Positions 7,028 to 17,650 of a stretch of DNA of 59,699 nucleotides are shown piece by piece. Position 1 is the stretch's first letter. Each line of letters starts with the position of its first letter. The translations under genes and the position numbers were made by a program. The notes below the pieces were generated by a model. That model did no database searches and was not told the DNA's origin. It was given only the letters and a program-made list of their open reading frames with translations. This stretch comes from Galactobacter valiniphilus (GTDB lineage Bacteria > Actinomycetota > Actinomycetes > Actinomycetales > Micrococcaceae), in contig NZ_QQXK01000025.1 of NCBI RefSeq assembly GCF_003575975.1, positions 1 through 59,699 on the forward strand, given 5' to 3'.

Positions 7028-7807
7028 GTGGAATTTGAGCAACGATTCTTGGCCCTGGGCGACTCCTTCACCGAGGGCATGGGCGACGTCGATGTGAACC
7101 GCCCCAACCAGGTGCGCGGCTGGGCCGACCGCGTCGCCGAGACCCTGTGCGCCGAGGGCTGGGGCTACGCCAACCTCGCCATCCGCGGCAAGAAGATCCC
7201 GCAGGTGCTCACGGAGCAGATCGACGCGGCGGTGGCGCTCAAGCCCACGCTCGTCACGCTCTACGCGGGCGGCAACGACATCATGCGGCCCAAGGTCAAC
7301 ATCGACGAGCTGGTCCGCGGCTACGGCGCGGCAGTGAAGCGCCTGCAGGACACCGGCGCCGAGGTCGTCATCTTCACGGGCTTCGACGGCTCCTCCTCGC
7401 CGGTTTTCGGCAAGCTCGTGGGGCGCACGGCCCTCTACAACGAGCGCATCCGCGAGGTCGCCGACGTCACGGGCGCCCGCATCGCCGACTACTGGCGCTG
7501 GCGCGACTTCAACCACATGGGCTACTGGGCCACCGACCGCCTCCACATGAACGAGCGCGGCCACGAGCTCATGAGCCGCAAGGTCCTGGGCGTTCTGGCC
7601 CGCGAGGTGCCGGGGGAGGACCCGGCCCCGCGCGAGCTACCGAACCTCAGCCGCTGGGAGACCGCCAAGGACAACGGCCGCTGGGCCGTGGAGTACGTGG
7701 GCCCGTGGGTCCAGCGCCGCCTCAAGGGCACCTCCTCCGGAGACCATCTCTCCGCGCGCTTCCCCGAGTGGGTCTCGCTCGCGGCGGACGGCACGGTCAC
7801 GCGCTAG
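7028..7807 (+). CDS. SGNH/GDSL-family hydrolase
   Basis: 259 residues starting at GTG 7028 with GGGTGAGG upstream. SGNH blocks are clear: Ser13 in LALGDSFTEG, Gly/Asn83 in YAGGNDIM, and Asp170/His173 in DRLHMNERGHEL. No signal peptide, so an intracellular esterase or deacetylase-type enzyme; the substrate is not evident. The C-terminal 50 residues (NGRWAVEYVGPWVQRRL) are found in actinobacterial members of this subgroup. Stands alone, followed by a strong hairpin. Confidence 0.93.
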   Translation: MEFEQRFLALGDSFTEGMGDVDVNRPNQVRGWADRVAETLCAEGWGYANLAIRGKKIPQVLTEQIDAAVALKPTLVTLYAGGNDIMRPKVNIDELVRGYGAAVKRLQDTGAEVVIFTGFDGSSSPVFGKLVGRTALYNERIREVADVTGARIADYWRWRDFNHMGYWATDRLHMNERGHELMSRKVLGVLAREVPGEDPAPRELPNLSRWETAKDNGRWAVEYVGPWVQRRLKGTSSGDHLSARFPEWVSLAADGTVTR

Positions 7808-7834
7808 GCGCGCCTGCCGGAACCAGGCACGCAA

Positions 7835-7879
7835 CAAACGCCTGACGGCGTGGGGTCACCACACGCCGTCGGGCGTTTG
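7835..7879. terminator. Bidirectional terminator hairpin
   Basis: CAAACGCCTGACGGCGTG (7835-7852) pairs with CACGCCGTCGGGCGTTTG (7862-7879) with one mismatch and a 9-base loop, between convergent genes. TTTG ends the right arm and CAAA begins the left, giving a short T run in both directions. Contains the CGACGGCG-like word. Confidence 0.8.
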
Positions 7880-7918
7880 TGTGCTTCCCCTCGCGTCAGC
7901 GGGGGATCGGGGGCGTGC

Positions 7919-8596
7919 TCAGCCCAGGACCTTGAGGGAGGTGCCCCACTGGAAGGCCGGGAGCGCCTCGTTGACCTGCATGGCCATGACGAGCAGCTGC
8001 ATGCCCTCGAGCTCGCGGGCGTGGTGCAGGCCGCCCACGGGGAGGGGGCGCAGGCCGGCGTCGGCGATGAAGGCGGAGACGAGGGCGGCGGCCTCGGCGT
8101 CGTCGGCGGCGACAAACACGTCGAGCGGGGCGCCGTAGCCCTCGCCCGCGGTCAGCGGTCCGGCGAAGGTGGTGTTGAAGGCCTTCACGACGGGGGCGGC
8201 GGAGGCGGCGGCGATGAGCTGGGCGACGGAGGAATCGGCCGGGACGGTCAGGGCGTCGAAGGTGGAGAAGTCGACCGGGTTGGAGAGGTCGACGAGCACC
8301 TTGCCAGACAGGGCGGCGCCCTGGGTCGTTGCGTACTCGACGATGGCGTCGAAGGGCAGCGCGGCGATGACCAGGCGGCCTGCGGGGGCCTCGGTCAGGG
8401 TGGCGGAGGTGACGCCGGCGCCGAGCTCGGCGGCCAGGGCGGCGGCCTTGGCCTCGTCGCGGGCCAGGATTTGCAGGCTGCGGCCGGCGGCGAGGGCGCG
8501 GGTCGCGAGGGCCTTGGCCATGTTACCGGTGCCGAGGATGCTGATGTCAGTCATGGGGACCTTCTGCTTGAAGAGGCGGGCGAAGAGGCGGTTCAC
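7919..8596 (-). CDS. NADPH-dependent F420 reductase-like oxidoreductase
   Basis: 225 residues from GTG 8596 (TGAGGAAC upstream); an alternative ATG at 8554 would remove 14 residues. The Rossmann motif ISILGTGNMAKALATRALAAG is followed by VIAALPFDAIVEYA and the family signature VDLSNPVDF and VKAFNTTFAGPL. This matches the coenzyme F420-dependent NADP oxidoreductase (Fno) family, many of whose members are simple NAD(P)-dependent dehydrogenases not using F420. No F420 biosynthesis gene is visible. A paired ACTTGA/TCAAGT inverted repeat sits just upstream. Confidence 0.85.
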   Translation of the reverse strand: MNRLFARLFKQKVPMTDISILGTGNMAKALATRALAAGRSLQILARDEAKAAALAAELGAGVTSATLTEAPAGRLVIAALPFDAIVEYATTQGAALSGKVLVDLSNPVDFSTFDALTVPADSSVAQLIAAASAAPVVKAFNTTFAGPLTAGEGYGAPLDVFVAADDAEAAALVSAFIADAGLRPLPVGGLHHARELEGMQLLVMAMQVNEALPAFQWGTSLKVLG

Positions 8597-8618
8597 GTCG
8601 GTTCCTCACCGTCATCGT

Positions 8619-8667
8619 TTACTTGATGCTTCAATCATAGGCAGCGTTTAGTTCAATCTTCAAGTAA
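8619..8667. promoter_or_regulatory. Inverted-repeat operator upstream of the oxidoreductase
   Basis: TTACTTGA (8619-8626) and TCAAGTAA (8660-8667) are exact inverted copies; each is followed by a second TTCAA/TTGAA half (TGCTTCAAT, AGTTCAATC). The 50 bases are markedly A/T-richer than their surroundings. The pattern fits a MarR/HxlR-type redox-regulator site, but no such regulator is adjacent. Confidence 0.5.
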
Positions 8668-8704
8668 CGCTCGCCCGATGTGGCGTAAGAGACACGTCGC
8701 CACG

Positions 8705-8710
8705 TAGACT
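8705..8710 (+). promoter_or_regulatory. gcvP: Probable -10 element of the gcv leader
   Basis: TAGACT is placed about 50 bases upstream of the first glycine aptamer, with a purine start site available 7 bases downstream. No good -35 hexamer is seen at 17 bases. The same TAGACT occurs upstream of the CopD-CtaG gene. Confidence 0.4.
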
Positions 8711-8757
8711 GAACCCTGTGCCCGGCGCTGCTGGCGTGGCGGTGGGCACGGCTGTCG

Positions 8758-8965
8758 ACCCGCGGCGGGAGAGTCCCTCCCCGCATGGGGTGGGCGCCGT
8801 AGGAGCAATCCCTCCCCGGGAAACTCTCAGGCCCCCGCACCGCCGCGACGAGGCAACCCTGGAAAGCGGCCACCCGGGCAACCGGAACGGCCCACCGACG
8901 GTGCAAGCGCCCCGTGGCCCTCGCGGCCAAGGACACGCGGAATCTCTCAGGTCCCGATACAGGGT
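8758..8965 (+). promoter_or_regulatory. Tandem glycine riboswitch
   Basis: Two glycine aptamers in a row. The first (about 8758-8847) has GCGGCGGGAGAGTCC, GCCGTAGGAGCAA and AACTCTCAGGC, closed by GCGGCG/CGCCGC. The second (about 8856-8965) has ACCCTGGAAAGC, CCGACGGTGCAAGC and AATCTCTCAGGT, closed by ACCCTG (8856-8861) and CAGGGT (8960-8965). Downstream, CGCGCCCC (8977-8984) can pair with CGGGGTGCGCG (8989-8999), a likely expression platform. Glycine binding normally switches on the glycine cleavage operon, as expected for the genes that follow. Confidence 0.95.
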
Positions 8966-9032
8966 GGGGAGGACGACGCGCCCCTGAACGGGGTGCGCGC
9001 ACGGCCCCACCGCGTCTTCGGGAGAGCAATAG

Positions 9033-11951
<2,919 letters not shown>

Positions 11952-11986
11952 GCCCGGCCCTGCACACCACTGACTAGGAGAAGATC

Positions 11987-13114
11987 ATGAGCACCATCTC
12001 CCGCCACACGGCGCTGCACGCCGCGCACGAGGCCCTCGGCGCGTCCTTCACGGACTTCGGCGGCTGGGACATGCCCCTGCGCTACGGCTCCGAGCTGGCC
12101 GAGCACAAGGCCGTCCGCTCCGCCGCCGGCCTGTTCGACCTCTCGCACATGGGCGAGGTCCGCGTCTCCGGCCCCGACGCCGCGCGCTTCCTCAACACGG
12201 CGCTGGCCGGCAACCTCGGCATCGTCAAGGTCGGCAAGGCCAAGTACTCGCTGATCCTGGACGAGAACGCCGGGATCATCGACGACCTCATCAGCTACCG
12301 CCTGGCCGAGGACGAGTACCTCGTGGTTCCCAACGCCGGCAACGCCCCCACGGTGTTTGCCGCGCTGCAGGAGCGCGCCGCCGGCTTCGACGTTACGGTC
12401 GTCAACGAGTCCGACACCACGAGCCTCGTGGCCGTGCAGGGCCCGGTCTCCGAGGCCATCCTGTTGAGCCAGGCCCCGGCCGAGCAGCACGCCACGATCA
12501 CCGAGATGCCGTACTACGCGGCGGCCCCGGTGACCATCGCCGGCATCGACATCCTGCTGGCCCGCACCGGCTACACGGGCGAGGACGGCTTCGAGCTCTA
12601 CGTGAGCAATGAGCAGGCCCCCGCCCTGTGGGACGCGCTGCTGGCCGCCGGCGAGGACCACGGCCTCATCCCGGCGGGCCTCGCCTCGCGCGACTCGCTG
12701 CGTCTCGAGGCCGGCATGCCGCTCTACGGCAACGAGCTGAGCCTGGACATCACCCCGCTCGAGGCCGGCCTCGGCCCCGTCGTCTCCCTCAAGAAGGAGG
12801 AGGACTTCGTGGGGCGCGCCGCGTTCGAGGCCGCCAAGGTCGAGGGCCGCGGCGCCACGAGCGGTCGCCGCCTCGTGGGACTGAAGGGCCTGGGCCGCCG
12901 CGCGGCCCGCGGTGGTTACCCCGTCCTGAAGGACGGCGTGGTCATCGGCGAGGTGACTTCCGGTCAGCCCTCGCCCACGCTCGGTTACCCGGTCGCCCTG
13001 GCGATGGTCGACGTCGAGCATTCCGAGCTGGGGACCGCGCTTGACGCGGATCTGCGCGGCAAGGCCGAGCCCTTCGAGGTCGTTGCCCTGCCGTTCTACT
13101 CCCGCCAGAAGTAG
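11987..13114 (+). CDS. gcvT: Aminomethyltransferase, T protein of glycine cleavage
   Basis: 375 residues, normal length. Transfers the methylene group from aminomethyl-GcvH to tetrahydrofolate, releasing ammonia. Seen: [20 protein letters not shown] near the N-terminus (folate site), [15 protein letters not shown], the [14 protein letters not shown] segment, and C-terminal [21 protein letters not shown]. It starts 35 bases after gcvP behind AGGAGAAG. Confidence 0.97.
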   Translation: MSTISRHTALHAAHEALGASFTDFGGWDMPLRYGSELAEHKAVRSAAGLFDLSHMGEVRVSGPDAARFLNTALAGNLGIVKVGKAKYSLILDENAGIIDDLISYRLAEDEYLVVPNAGNAPTVFAALQERAAGFDVTVVNESDTTSLVAVQGPVSEAILLSQAPAEQHATITEMPYYAAAPVTIAGIDILLARTGYTGEDGFELYVSNEQAPALWDALLAAGEDHGLIPAGLASRDSLRLEAGMPLYGNELSLDITPLEAGLGPVVSLKKEEDFVGRAAFEAAKVEGRGATSGRRLVGLKGLGRRAARGGYPVLKDGVVIGEVTSGQPSPTLGYPVALAMVDVEHSELGTALDADLRGKAEPFEVVALPFYSRQK

Positions 13115-13161
13115 TCTTCCTTTCATCCTCTCTAAAGCATTCAACAGTCAGGAGCCCCACA

Positions 13162-13545
13162 GTGAGCGCCGTTAAGTCCTCCCTTCGCTACTCCGCCGAG
13201 CACGAGTGGATCGACGCCTCCTCCCCGGCCAAGATCGGCATCTCCCAGGTCGCCGCCGACGCCCTGGGCGACGTGGTCTACGTCGACGTCCCGGAGGCCG
13301 GTACCGCCGTCACCGCCGGCCAGACCTGCGGCGAGGTGGAGTCCACCAAGTCGGTCTCCGACCTCTACTCGCCCGTCACCGGCACCATCGTCGAGGTCAA
13401 CCAGGCCGCGATCGATGACCCGAGCCTGCTGAACTCCGATCCCTACGGCGAGGGCTGGCTCTTCACCGTCGAGGTCACCGAGGAGGGCGAGCTGCTCGCC
13501 GCGTCAGAGTACGCCTCCGCCAACGGCGGCGACGTCGTCGACTGA
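13162..13545 (+). CDS. gcvH: Glycine cleavage H protein (lipoyl carrier)
   Basis: 127 residues, starting at GTG 13162. The lipoylated lysine is Lys63 in [16 protein letters not shown], inside the usual hybrid hammerhead fold. EHEWID and the G-D-V-V-Y-V-D-V strand are typical. It carries the aminomethyl group between P and T proteins. CAGGAG precedes the start; it is 47 bases after gcvT and followed by a strong hairpin. Confidence 0.97.
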   Translation: MSAVKSSLRYSAEHEWIDASSPAKIGISQVAADALGDVVYVDVPEAGTAVTAGQTCGEVESTKSVSDLYSPVTGTIVEVNQAAIDDPSLLNSDPYGEGWLFTVEVTEEGELLAASEYASANGGDVVD

Positions 13546-13582
13546 TCACCTTCCGGCGGCGCCTGATGCCGCCTGAACCAGG

Positions 13583-13610
13583 CGCCCCGGGGTACATCCA
13601 CCCCGGGGCG
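13583..13610 (+). terminator. Terminator after gcvH
   Basis: CGCCCCGGGG (13583-13592) and CCCCGGGGCG (13601-13610) form a perfect 10-base GC stem with an 8-base loop followed by TTTG. It would uncouple most transcription of sdaA from the gcv genes, or attenuate it. Confidence 0.75.
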
Positions 13611-13662
13611 TTTGTCCCGGCGCAACCCTCACGCCGGTCCCGCCAAGCAAGGAGTGCACCCC

Positions 13663-15072
13663 GTGTACCTGAGCATCTTTGACCTCTTCTCCGTGGGCCT
13701 CGGCCCCTCCTCCTCCCACACCGTCGGCCCGCTGCGGGCCGGCGCGGACTTTGTCCGCCGCTTGCACGACGGCGGTCGGCTGGCCTCCGTGGGCGGCCTC
13801 CGCGTGGACGTGTACGGTTCGCTGGCCGCCACGGGGCACGGGCACGGGACGTTCCCTGCCATCCTGTTGGGCCTGGAGGGCTTCCGGGTCGAGGAGATCC
13901 TCCCGGAGCAGGCCGAGGCGCGGTACGCGGCGTGGGACGCCGAGGCGCCGCTGGAGCTGGGAGCGCAGCTGGACGGGGCCGTGGCGGTGCCGCTGGACTA
14001 TCACGTCAAGGACATGATCCAGCACCCGCTGACGGTGCTGCCGCGGCACACGAACGGCCTGCGCCTGCAGGCCTTCGACGCCGCGGGCGAGGTGCTCGCC
14101 GACGAGACGTACTTCTCCATCGGCGGAGGCTTCATCGAGCGCCAGGGCGAGGGCGAGGAGGCGGCGGTGGGCCACCTCGAGTCCTCCGAGCCCTACCCTT
14201 TCGACACGGGGGCCGAGCTGCTGCAGCGCTGCCACGAGTCAGGCCTGTCCATCTCCGAGGTGGCCCTGGCCAACGAGTGCGCCGCCCGGCCCGAGGCCGA
14301 GGTGCTCGCGGGCATCGACCACCTCTGGGACGTCATGGAGGAGTGCAAGAACTCGGCCCTGCGCCGTTCCGGCACGCTGCCCGGCGGACTCAATGTGCGC
14401 CGGCGTGCCCCCGAATGGCACGCCCGCCTGCTCGCCGAGGACACCAAGCGTGACTTCGAGTACTGGCAGGAGTGGGTGAACCTCGTGGCGCTGGCCGTCA
14501 ACGAGGAGAACGCCACGGGCGGGCGCATCGTCACGGCTCCTACGAACGGCGCGGCCGGCATCATCCCGGCCGTGGGTTTCTACGCGACGCACTACGCCAA
14601 GGCCTGCCGCGGGCTCGGCGAGGACGTCAAGCGTGAGCAGGTGCGCCGCTACCTGCTCACGGCCGCGGCGATCGGCAATCTCTATAAGAAGCAGGCCTCG
14701 ATCTCCGGCGCCGAGGTCGGCTGCCAGGGTGAGGTCGGCTCCGCCTCCTCGATGGCGGCGGCCGGCCTGGCCGAGGTGCTGGGCGGCACGCCCGAGCAGG
14801 TCTCCAACGCCGCCGAGATCACCATGGAGCACAACCTGGGGCTCACGTGCGATCCGATCGGCGGGCTCGTGCAGATCCCGTGCATCGAGCGCAACGCGAT
14901 CGCCTCGGCGAAGGCCGTCAACGCCTCCCGCATGGCCATGATGGGCGACGGCGACCACCGCGTCTCCCTCGACGAGGTCATCATCACGATGCGCGAGACG
15001 GGCAAGGACATGCTGGATAAGTACAAGGAGACGGCGCGCGGCGGCCTCGCCGTCAACGTGGTGGAGTGCTGA
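13663..15072 (+). CDS. sdaA: L-serine ammonia-lyase (serine dehydratase), single chain
   Basis: 469 residues from GTG 13663, with AAGGAG at 13649-13654. The start [25 protein letters not shown] is diagnostic of the [4Fe-4S] serine dehydratases; Cys residues of the cluster region include EECKNSA (about 225), [20 protein letters not shown] and [21 protein letters not shown]. It converts L-serine to pyruvate and ammonia. Placed after gcvPTH, it completes glycine to serine to pyruvate, with serine hydroxymethyltransferase encoded elsewhere. A terminator separates it from gcvH, so it may have its own promoter or depend on readthrough. Confidence 0.96.
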   Translation: MYLSIFDLFSVGLGPSSSHTVGPLRAGADFVRRLHDGGRLASVGGLRVDVYGSLAATGHGHGTFPAILLGLEGFRVEEILPEQAEARYAAWDAEAPLELGAQLDGAVAVPLDYHVKDMIQHPLTVLPRHTNGLRLQAFDAAGEVLADETYFSIGGGFIERQGEGEEAAVGHLESSEPYPFDTGAELLQRCHESGLSISEVALANECAARPEAEVLAGIDHLWDVMEECKNSALRRSGTLPGGLNVRRRAPEWHARLLAEDTKRDFEYWQEWVNLVALAVNEENATGGRIVTAPTNGAAGIIPAVGFYATHYAKACRGLGEDVKREQVRRYLLTAAAIGNLYKKQASISGAEVGCQGEVGSASSMAAAGLAEVLGGTPEQVSNAAEITMEHNLGLTCDPIGGLVQIPCIERNAIASAKAVNASRMAMMGDGDHRVSLDEVIITMRETGKDMLDKYKETARGGLAVNVVEC

Positions 15073-15096
15073 GGCACCCCCGAGGCTTGCGGCCCT

Positions 15097-15148
15097 GGAC
15101 GCGATAACGCCTCCCACCTGTTCTTCGGTGGGAGGCGTTCGCGCGTCC
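15097..15148 (+). terminator. Strong terminator after sdaA
   Basis: AACGCCTCCCACC (15106-15118) and GGTGGGAGGCGTT (15127-15139) form a perfect 13-base stem; it is extended outside by GGACGCG/CGCGTCC (15097-15103, 15142-15148). Confidence 0.85.
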
Positions 15149-15402
15149 AGCCTGGACCGCCAAGATCAGGCGGCGGCTCCGTCACTCTGGAAGGGCCAGC
15201 GGCGGGCGTCCGCCGTTGGGCACCTCGGCGCCGAACGCGTCGGTGTTGTCCCTCCCGAAGTGACAGCGGGTTCTGAGGCCCGCTGATCCCCATCGTGCCC
15301 CTGGCCGGTGAACGGCGGAAGGGATCTGAGGGAACGTGATGCGAACGAGACTCCGCGGGGGAGCGTCGTTGCTGGGCCGAGACCGCGGGGGCGTAGCTGG
15401 GG

Positions 15403-15774
15403 CTAGAGCTCCTCGGTGGCGGGGGCTGAGGGGCGCAGGCGCAGTTCGTAGCCGCGGTTGCGCAGGATGGCCTCGTCGTCCTCCTGGCGGTCGAAGTGCA
15501 CGCGGCCGGCCAGGACGTTCATCGCAAGGTCGGTGACGTTGCGGTCGGCCTCGTCCACGCAGAACTCCATGGTGCGGATGCCGTTGTCCTCGGTCTCCCA
15601 GACGTCGCCGTCCACGGAGAGGATCACCACGCGCGGGTTGTTGCACACGCTGCTCGGCACCACGAGGGAACCGGCGGCGGGGGAGGCGGGCACGTGCAGC
15701 TGCTTCCAGCGGCGGGTCGGCACGGTCTCGCCGTCGGAGGTCAGGGAGATGACGTCGTAGTCGATGAGGTCCAC
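15403..15774 (-). CDS. Conserved-looking hypothetical protein
   Basis: 123 residues from GTG 15774, chosen because AAGGAG lies 9 bases upstream. Mixed alpha/beta, acidic (DLIDYDVISLTSDGETVP, RVVILSVDGDVWETEDNG, RQEDDEAILRNRGYELRL), with no signal peptide or membrane segment and two cysteines (SSVCNNPR, MEFCVDEA). Codon use matches its neighbours, so it is probably a real cytoplasmic protein. I do not recognise the family. It is divergent from the small membrane protein at 15886. Confidence 0.65.
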   Translation of the reverse strand: MDLIDYDVISLTSDGETVPTRRWKQLHVPASPAAGSLVVPSSVCNNPRVVILSVDGDVWETEDNGIRTMEFCVDEADRNVTDLAMNVLAGRVHFDRQEDDEAILRNRGYELRLRPSAPATEEL

Positions 15775-15885
15775 TGCTGGGGGCTCCTTCACGCTGGCCG
15801 GGGTGGTGTTCCCCACGCTATCCCGGCGGGCTGGGCGCGGGAAGGAACCCGCTGTGCGCCGCCGGTGAACACGTAGTCTGGTGGC

Positions 15886-16056
15886 ATGCGCAACAACGCC
15901 CTGACCGTCGTGGCCGTGATCGTCGGCGTGCTCTTCGTCCTCTTCCTGCTCAAGTGGCTCTTCCGCCTCGCGACGGCCGTCGTCGTGGTTGGCGTCGTGA
16001 TCGTGGCCGGCGTGCTCATCGTGAACTGGCTCCTGCGCCAGCGCAGCGAGCGCTGA
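15886..16056 (+). CDS. Small two-helix membrane protein
   Basis: 56 residues. Two hydrophobic stretches (LTVVAVIVGVLFVLFLLKW and ATAVVVVGVVIVAGVLIVNW) separated by LFRL, with a basic tail RQRSER: a hairpin in the membrane. Its stop lies 4 bases before the acetyltransferase start, so the two are likely cotranscribed. No family recognised. Confidence 0.6.
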   Translation: MRNNALTVVAVIVGVLFVLFLLKWLFRLATAVVVVGVVIVAGVLIVNWLLRQRSER

Positions 16057-16060
16057 GGCG

Positions 16061-16594
16061 GTGCCCCACCTGCGGCCGTGGCTGCCGAGCGACGCACCGG
16101 CGCTGCTGGACGCCGTCTCCGGAGCCCCGGACCTGGCCCCGCAGTTCGGCGGCGCGCTCCCGGCCACGCCGGACGAGGCGGCCGCGCACATCGAACGTTC
16201 GCTGCTCTTCCATGAGCGCGCCAAGAACTGGGCGGTGGAAGTGGACGGTGTGGCCGTGGGCAACGTGGGCCTGAGCGCCATCGAGCGCACCCACGACACC
16301 GCCTGGGCCTACTACTGGCTGGCACCGGCGGCGCGGGGGAGGGGGCTCGCGGCGCGGGGCCTGGCCGCCCTGGCCGCCTGGGCCTTCGACGACGGGCTGT
16401 TCAGGCTTGAGCTGGGCCATCGCGTGAACAACCCCGCCTCCTGCGCCGTCGCCCGCGCCGCGGGGTTTGCCGCCGAAGGCATCGAGCGCGCCAAGCTGCG
16501 CTACGGCGCCGAGCGCTTCGACGTGGAGACGCACGCGCGCCTCGTCACCGACCCTTCGCCCACCGTCGAGCCCCTGCCGTTGCTCCTCGCCTGA
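16061..16594 (+). CDS. GNAT-family N-acetyltransferase (RimJ/RimL type)
   Basis: 177 residues from GTG 16061. The acetyl-CoA site is YYWLAPAARGRGLAARGLAALAAWAF (Q/R-x-x-G-x-G/A loop, about residues 86-110), followed by LELGHRVNNPASCAVARAAGFAAEGIERAK, the conserved N-x-x-S-x-x-V/A-x-x-x-x-G-F pattern of the acetyltransf_3 group (ribosomal-protein or small-molecule N-acetylation). Substrate unknown. Last gene of a short rightward pair, followed by a 57-base palindrome. Confidence 0.9.
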   Translation: MPHLRPWLPSDAPALLDAVSGAPDLAPQFGGALPATPDEAAAHIERSLLFHERAKNWAVEVDGVAVGNVGLSAIERTHDTAWAYYWLAPAARGRGLAARGLAALAAWAFDDGLFRLELGHRVNNPASCAVARAAGFAAEGIERAKLRYGAERFDVETHARLVTDPSPTVEPLPLLLA

Positions 16595-16629
16595 GCCGCG
16601 CACGGATTCTCACCGCGTCCGCGACTTTT

Positions 16630-16686
16630 CACCCTCGTGGCGTCCGTGCACCGTCCCGGGGACGGTGCACGGACGCCACGAGGGTG
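16630..16686. repeat. Palindromic repeat family 3: 28-base perfect arms
   Basis: CACCCTCGTGGCGTCCGTGC and 8 more bases (16630-16657) are followed, after one base, by their exact inverse (16659-16686). Outside, imperfect arms continue to about 16605 and 16715 (TTTCACCG... against ...CGGTGAAAA). It probably terminates the acetyltransferase transcript. A degenerate relative is at 36246-36316. Confidence 0.9.
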
Positions 16687-17087
16687 CAGAAACGCGCGGG
16701 CGGTGAAAATGCGGGAGGTCCCGCGAAGGCCGAGCGGTTCCACCTGCCGCACGCCCGGCCGTCGCGCCGTCGGCGCAACTCCCCGTGGACCTGAGCTGAG
16801 AAACCCGCGACACTCGCTGCAACGGATGGACCGACGTTCGGAGGGGATCATGAAGGGACGAACGCGCCTGCTCGTGACGGTCGTTGCCGTGACGCTGCTC
16901 GTCGCTGTGACGGGATGCAAGCAGGAACCGCCAGGCATTGGGGTGGGCGCCTGCGCCTCCGCGTCCGCCTCGGCGGGAGCGAACTCCGACTGTGCAGACA
17001 ACCACGAGGGTGCAGAAACGCGCAGCGGTTGAGAAAGCGGTAGGCCCCGCGCAGGCCGAGCGGCTCCAGCTGCCGCACGCCCGGCCG
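16676..17087. repeat. Imperfect direct repeat of about 85 bases, 326 bases apart
   Basis: CCACGAGGGTGCAGAAACGC begins both copies (16676 and 17002). The following about 65 bases align without gaps, including AGGCCGAGCGG and CTGCCGCACGCCCGGCCG (16727-16761 against 17053-17087). The first copy is the right arm of the family 3 palindrome; the second forms the 3' end of the lipoprotein gene. Confidence 0.8.
16850..17032 (+). CDS. Short predicted lipoprotein, probably truncated
   Basis: 60 residues from ATG 16850 with GGAGGGG just upstream. MKGRTRLLVTVVAVTLLVAV is a signal peptide and VTGCKQEP a lipobox with Cys at about residue 23. The mature part is a short Ala/Ser-rich stretch. The last about 10 codons (NHEGAETRSG) and the stop are provided by the second copy of the direct repeat, so the original gene was probably longer and was cut by the repeat. 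Function unknown. Confidence 0.55.
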   Translation: MKGRTRLLVTVVAVTLLVAVTGCKQEPPGIGVGACASASASAGANSDCADNHEGAETRSG

Positions 17088-17190
17088 GCGCGGGCCGCCC
17101 GCCTTGACGCCGCAGGCCCGCCCGCCGTGACGCCGCCCGCCGAACCCGGCCACGCGCCGTCGTGCATCCACCCACGCAAGAAACTGCCCA

Positions 17191-17235
17191 CACTTCGGTT
17201 CTGCACCTCTCCAAAGAGGGTGCAGAACCGAAGTG
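17191..17235. repeat. Palindrome sharing GGTGCAGAA with family 3
   Basis: CACTTCGGTTCTGCACCTCT (17191-17210) pairs with 17215-17235 with one bulged base and a 4-base loop. It lies beyond the 3' end of the leftward cupin gene and may terminate it. The shared AGGGTGCAGAA word links it to the repeats at 16681 and 17007. Confidence 0.75.
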
Positions 17236-17269
17236 CGGGCGGCGGCCGCGGCCATGACGCCGCGGAGGC

Positions 17270-17650
17270 TCAGCCGGCCGGCGTGAAGTAGACCTTCCGC
17301 AGCGGGGAGTGGACCTCCCAGACCGACTCCTCGCCGGCCCACAGGTGCACCAAAGACCCGGGGCCGAGCTCCAGCACGCGGCCCGCGTGGCCGCCGGCCT
17401 CGGCGATCGTGACGGTCGCGGAGCCGGAGAGCACCACGAACACCTCGTCGGCCTCCACGTCGGTGGCGGTGCCCGCGGTCATCTCCCACACGCCGTAGTC
17501 AACGCCGCCCAGGGAGCCGAGCTCGGCCGCCGCGGCCTGCGGCGCGCCGGCCACGACCTCCTCGGCCGGCAGGTCCTCCAGTTCCAGCGCCAGCCCCGGC
17601 ACGGAGACGACGCCCCCGGGCCCAAAATCCTGCGTCTGGTCAGCACTCAC
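17270..17650 (-). CDS. Cupin-domain protein (DUF861/EutQ-like)
   Basis: 126 residues from GTG 17650, overlapping the stop of the upstream FAD gene as GTGA. A single small beta-barrel: VDYGVWEMTAGTATDVEADEVFVVLSGSATVTI and LELGPGSLVHLWAGEESVWEV match the two cupin motifs, although the metal His residues are largely replaced, as in the cupin_3 group. It follows FAD-dependent amine oxidoreductases in many actinobacteria; a role in the same catabolic step is inferred from the coupling. Confidence 0.85.
   Translation of the reverse strand: MSADQTQDFGPGGVVSVPGLALELEDLPAEEVVAGAPQAAAAELGSLGGVDYGVWEMTAGTATDVEADEVFVVLSGSATVTIAEAGGHAGRVLELGPGSLVHLWAGEESVWEVHSPLRKVYFTPAG

Noticed and set aside
8597-8760. 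A second gene between the F420-type oxidoreductase and the riboswitch
   Set aside because: No frame with a start and ribosome site longer than about 25 codons.
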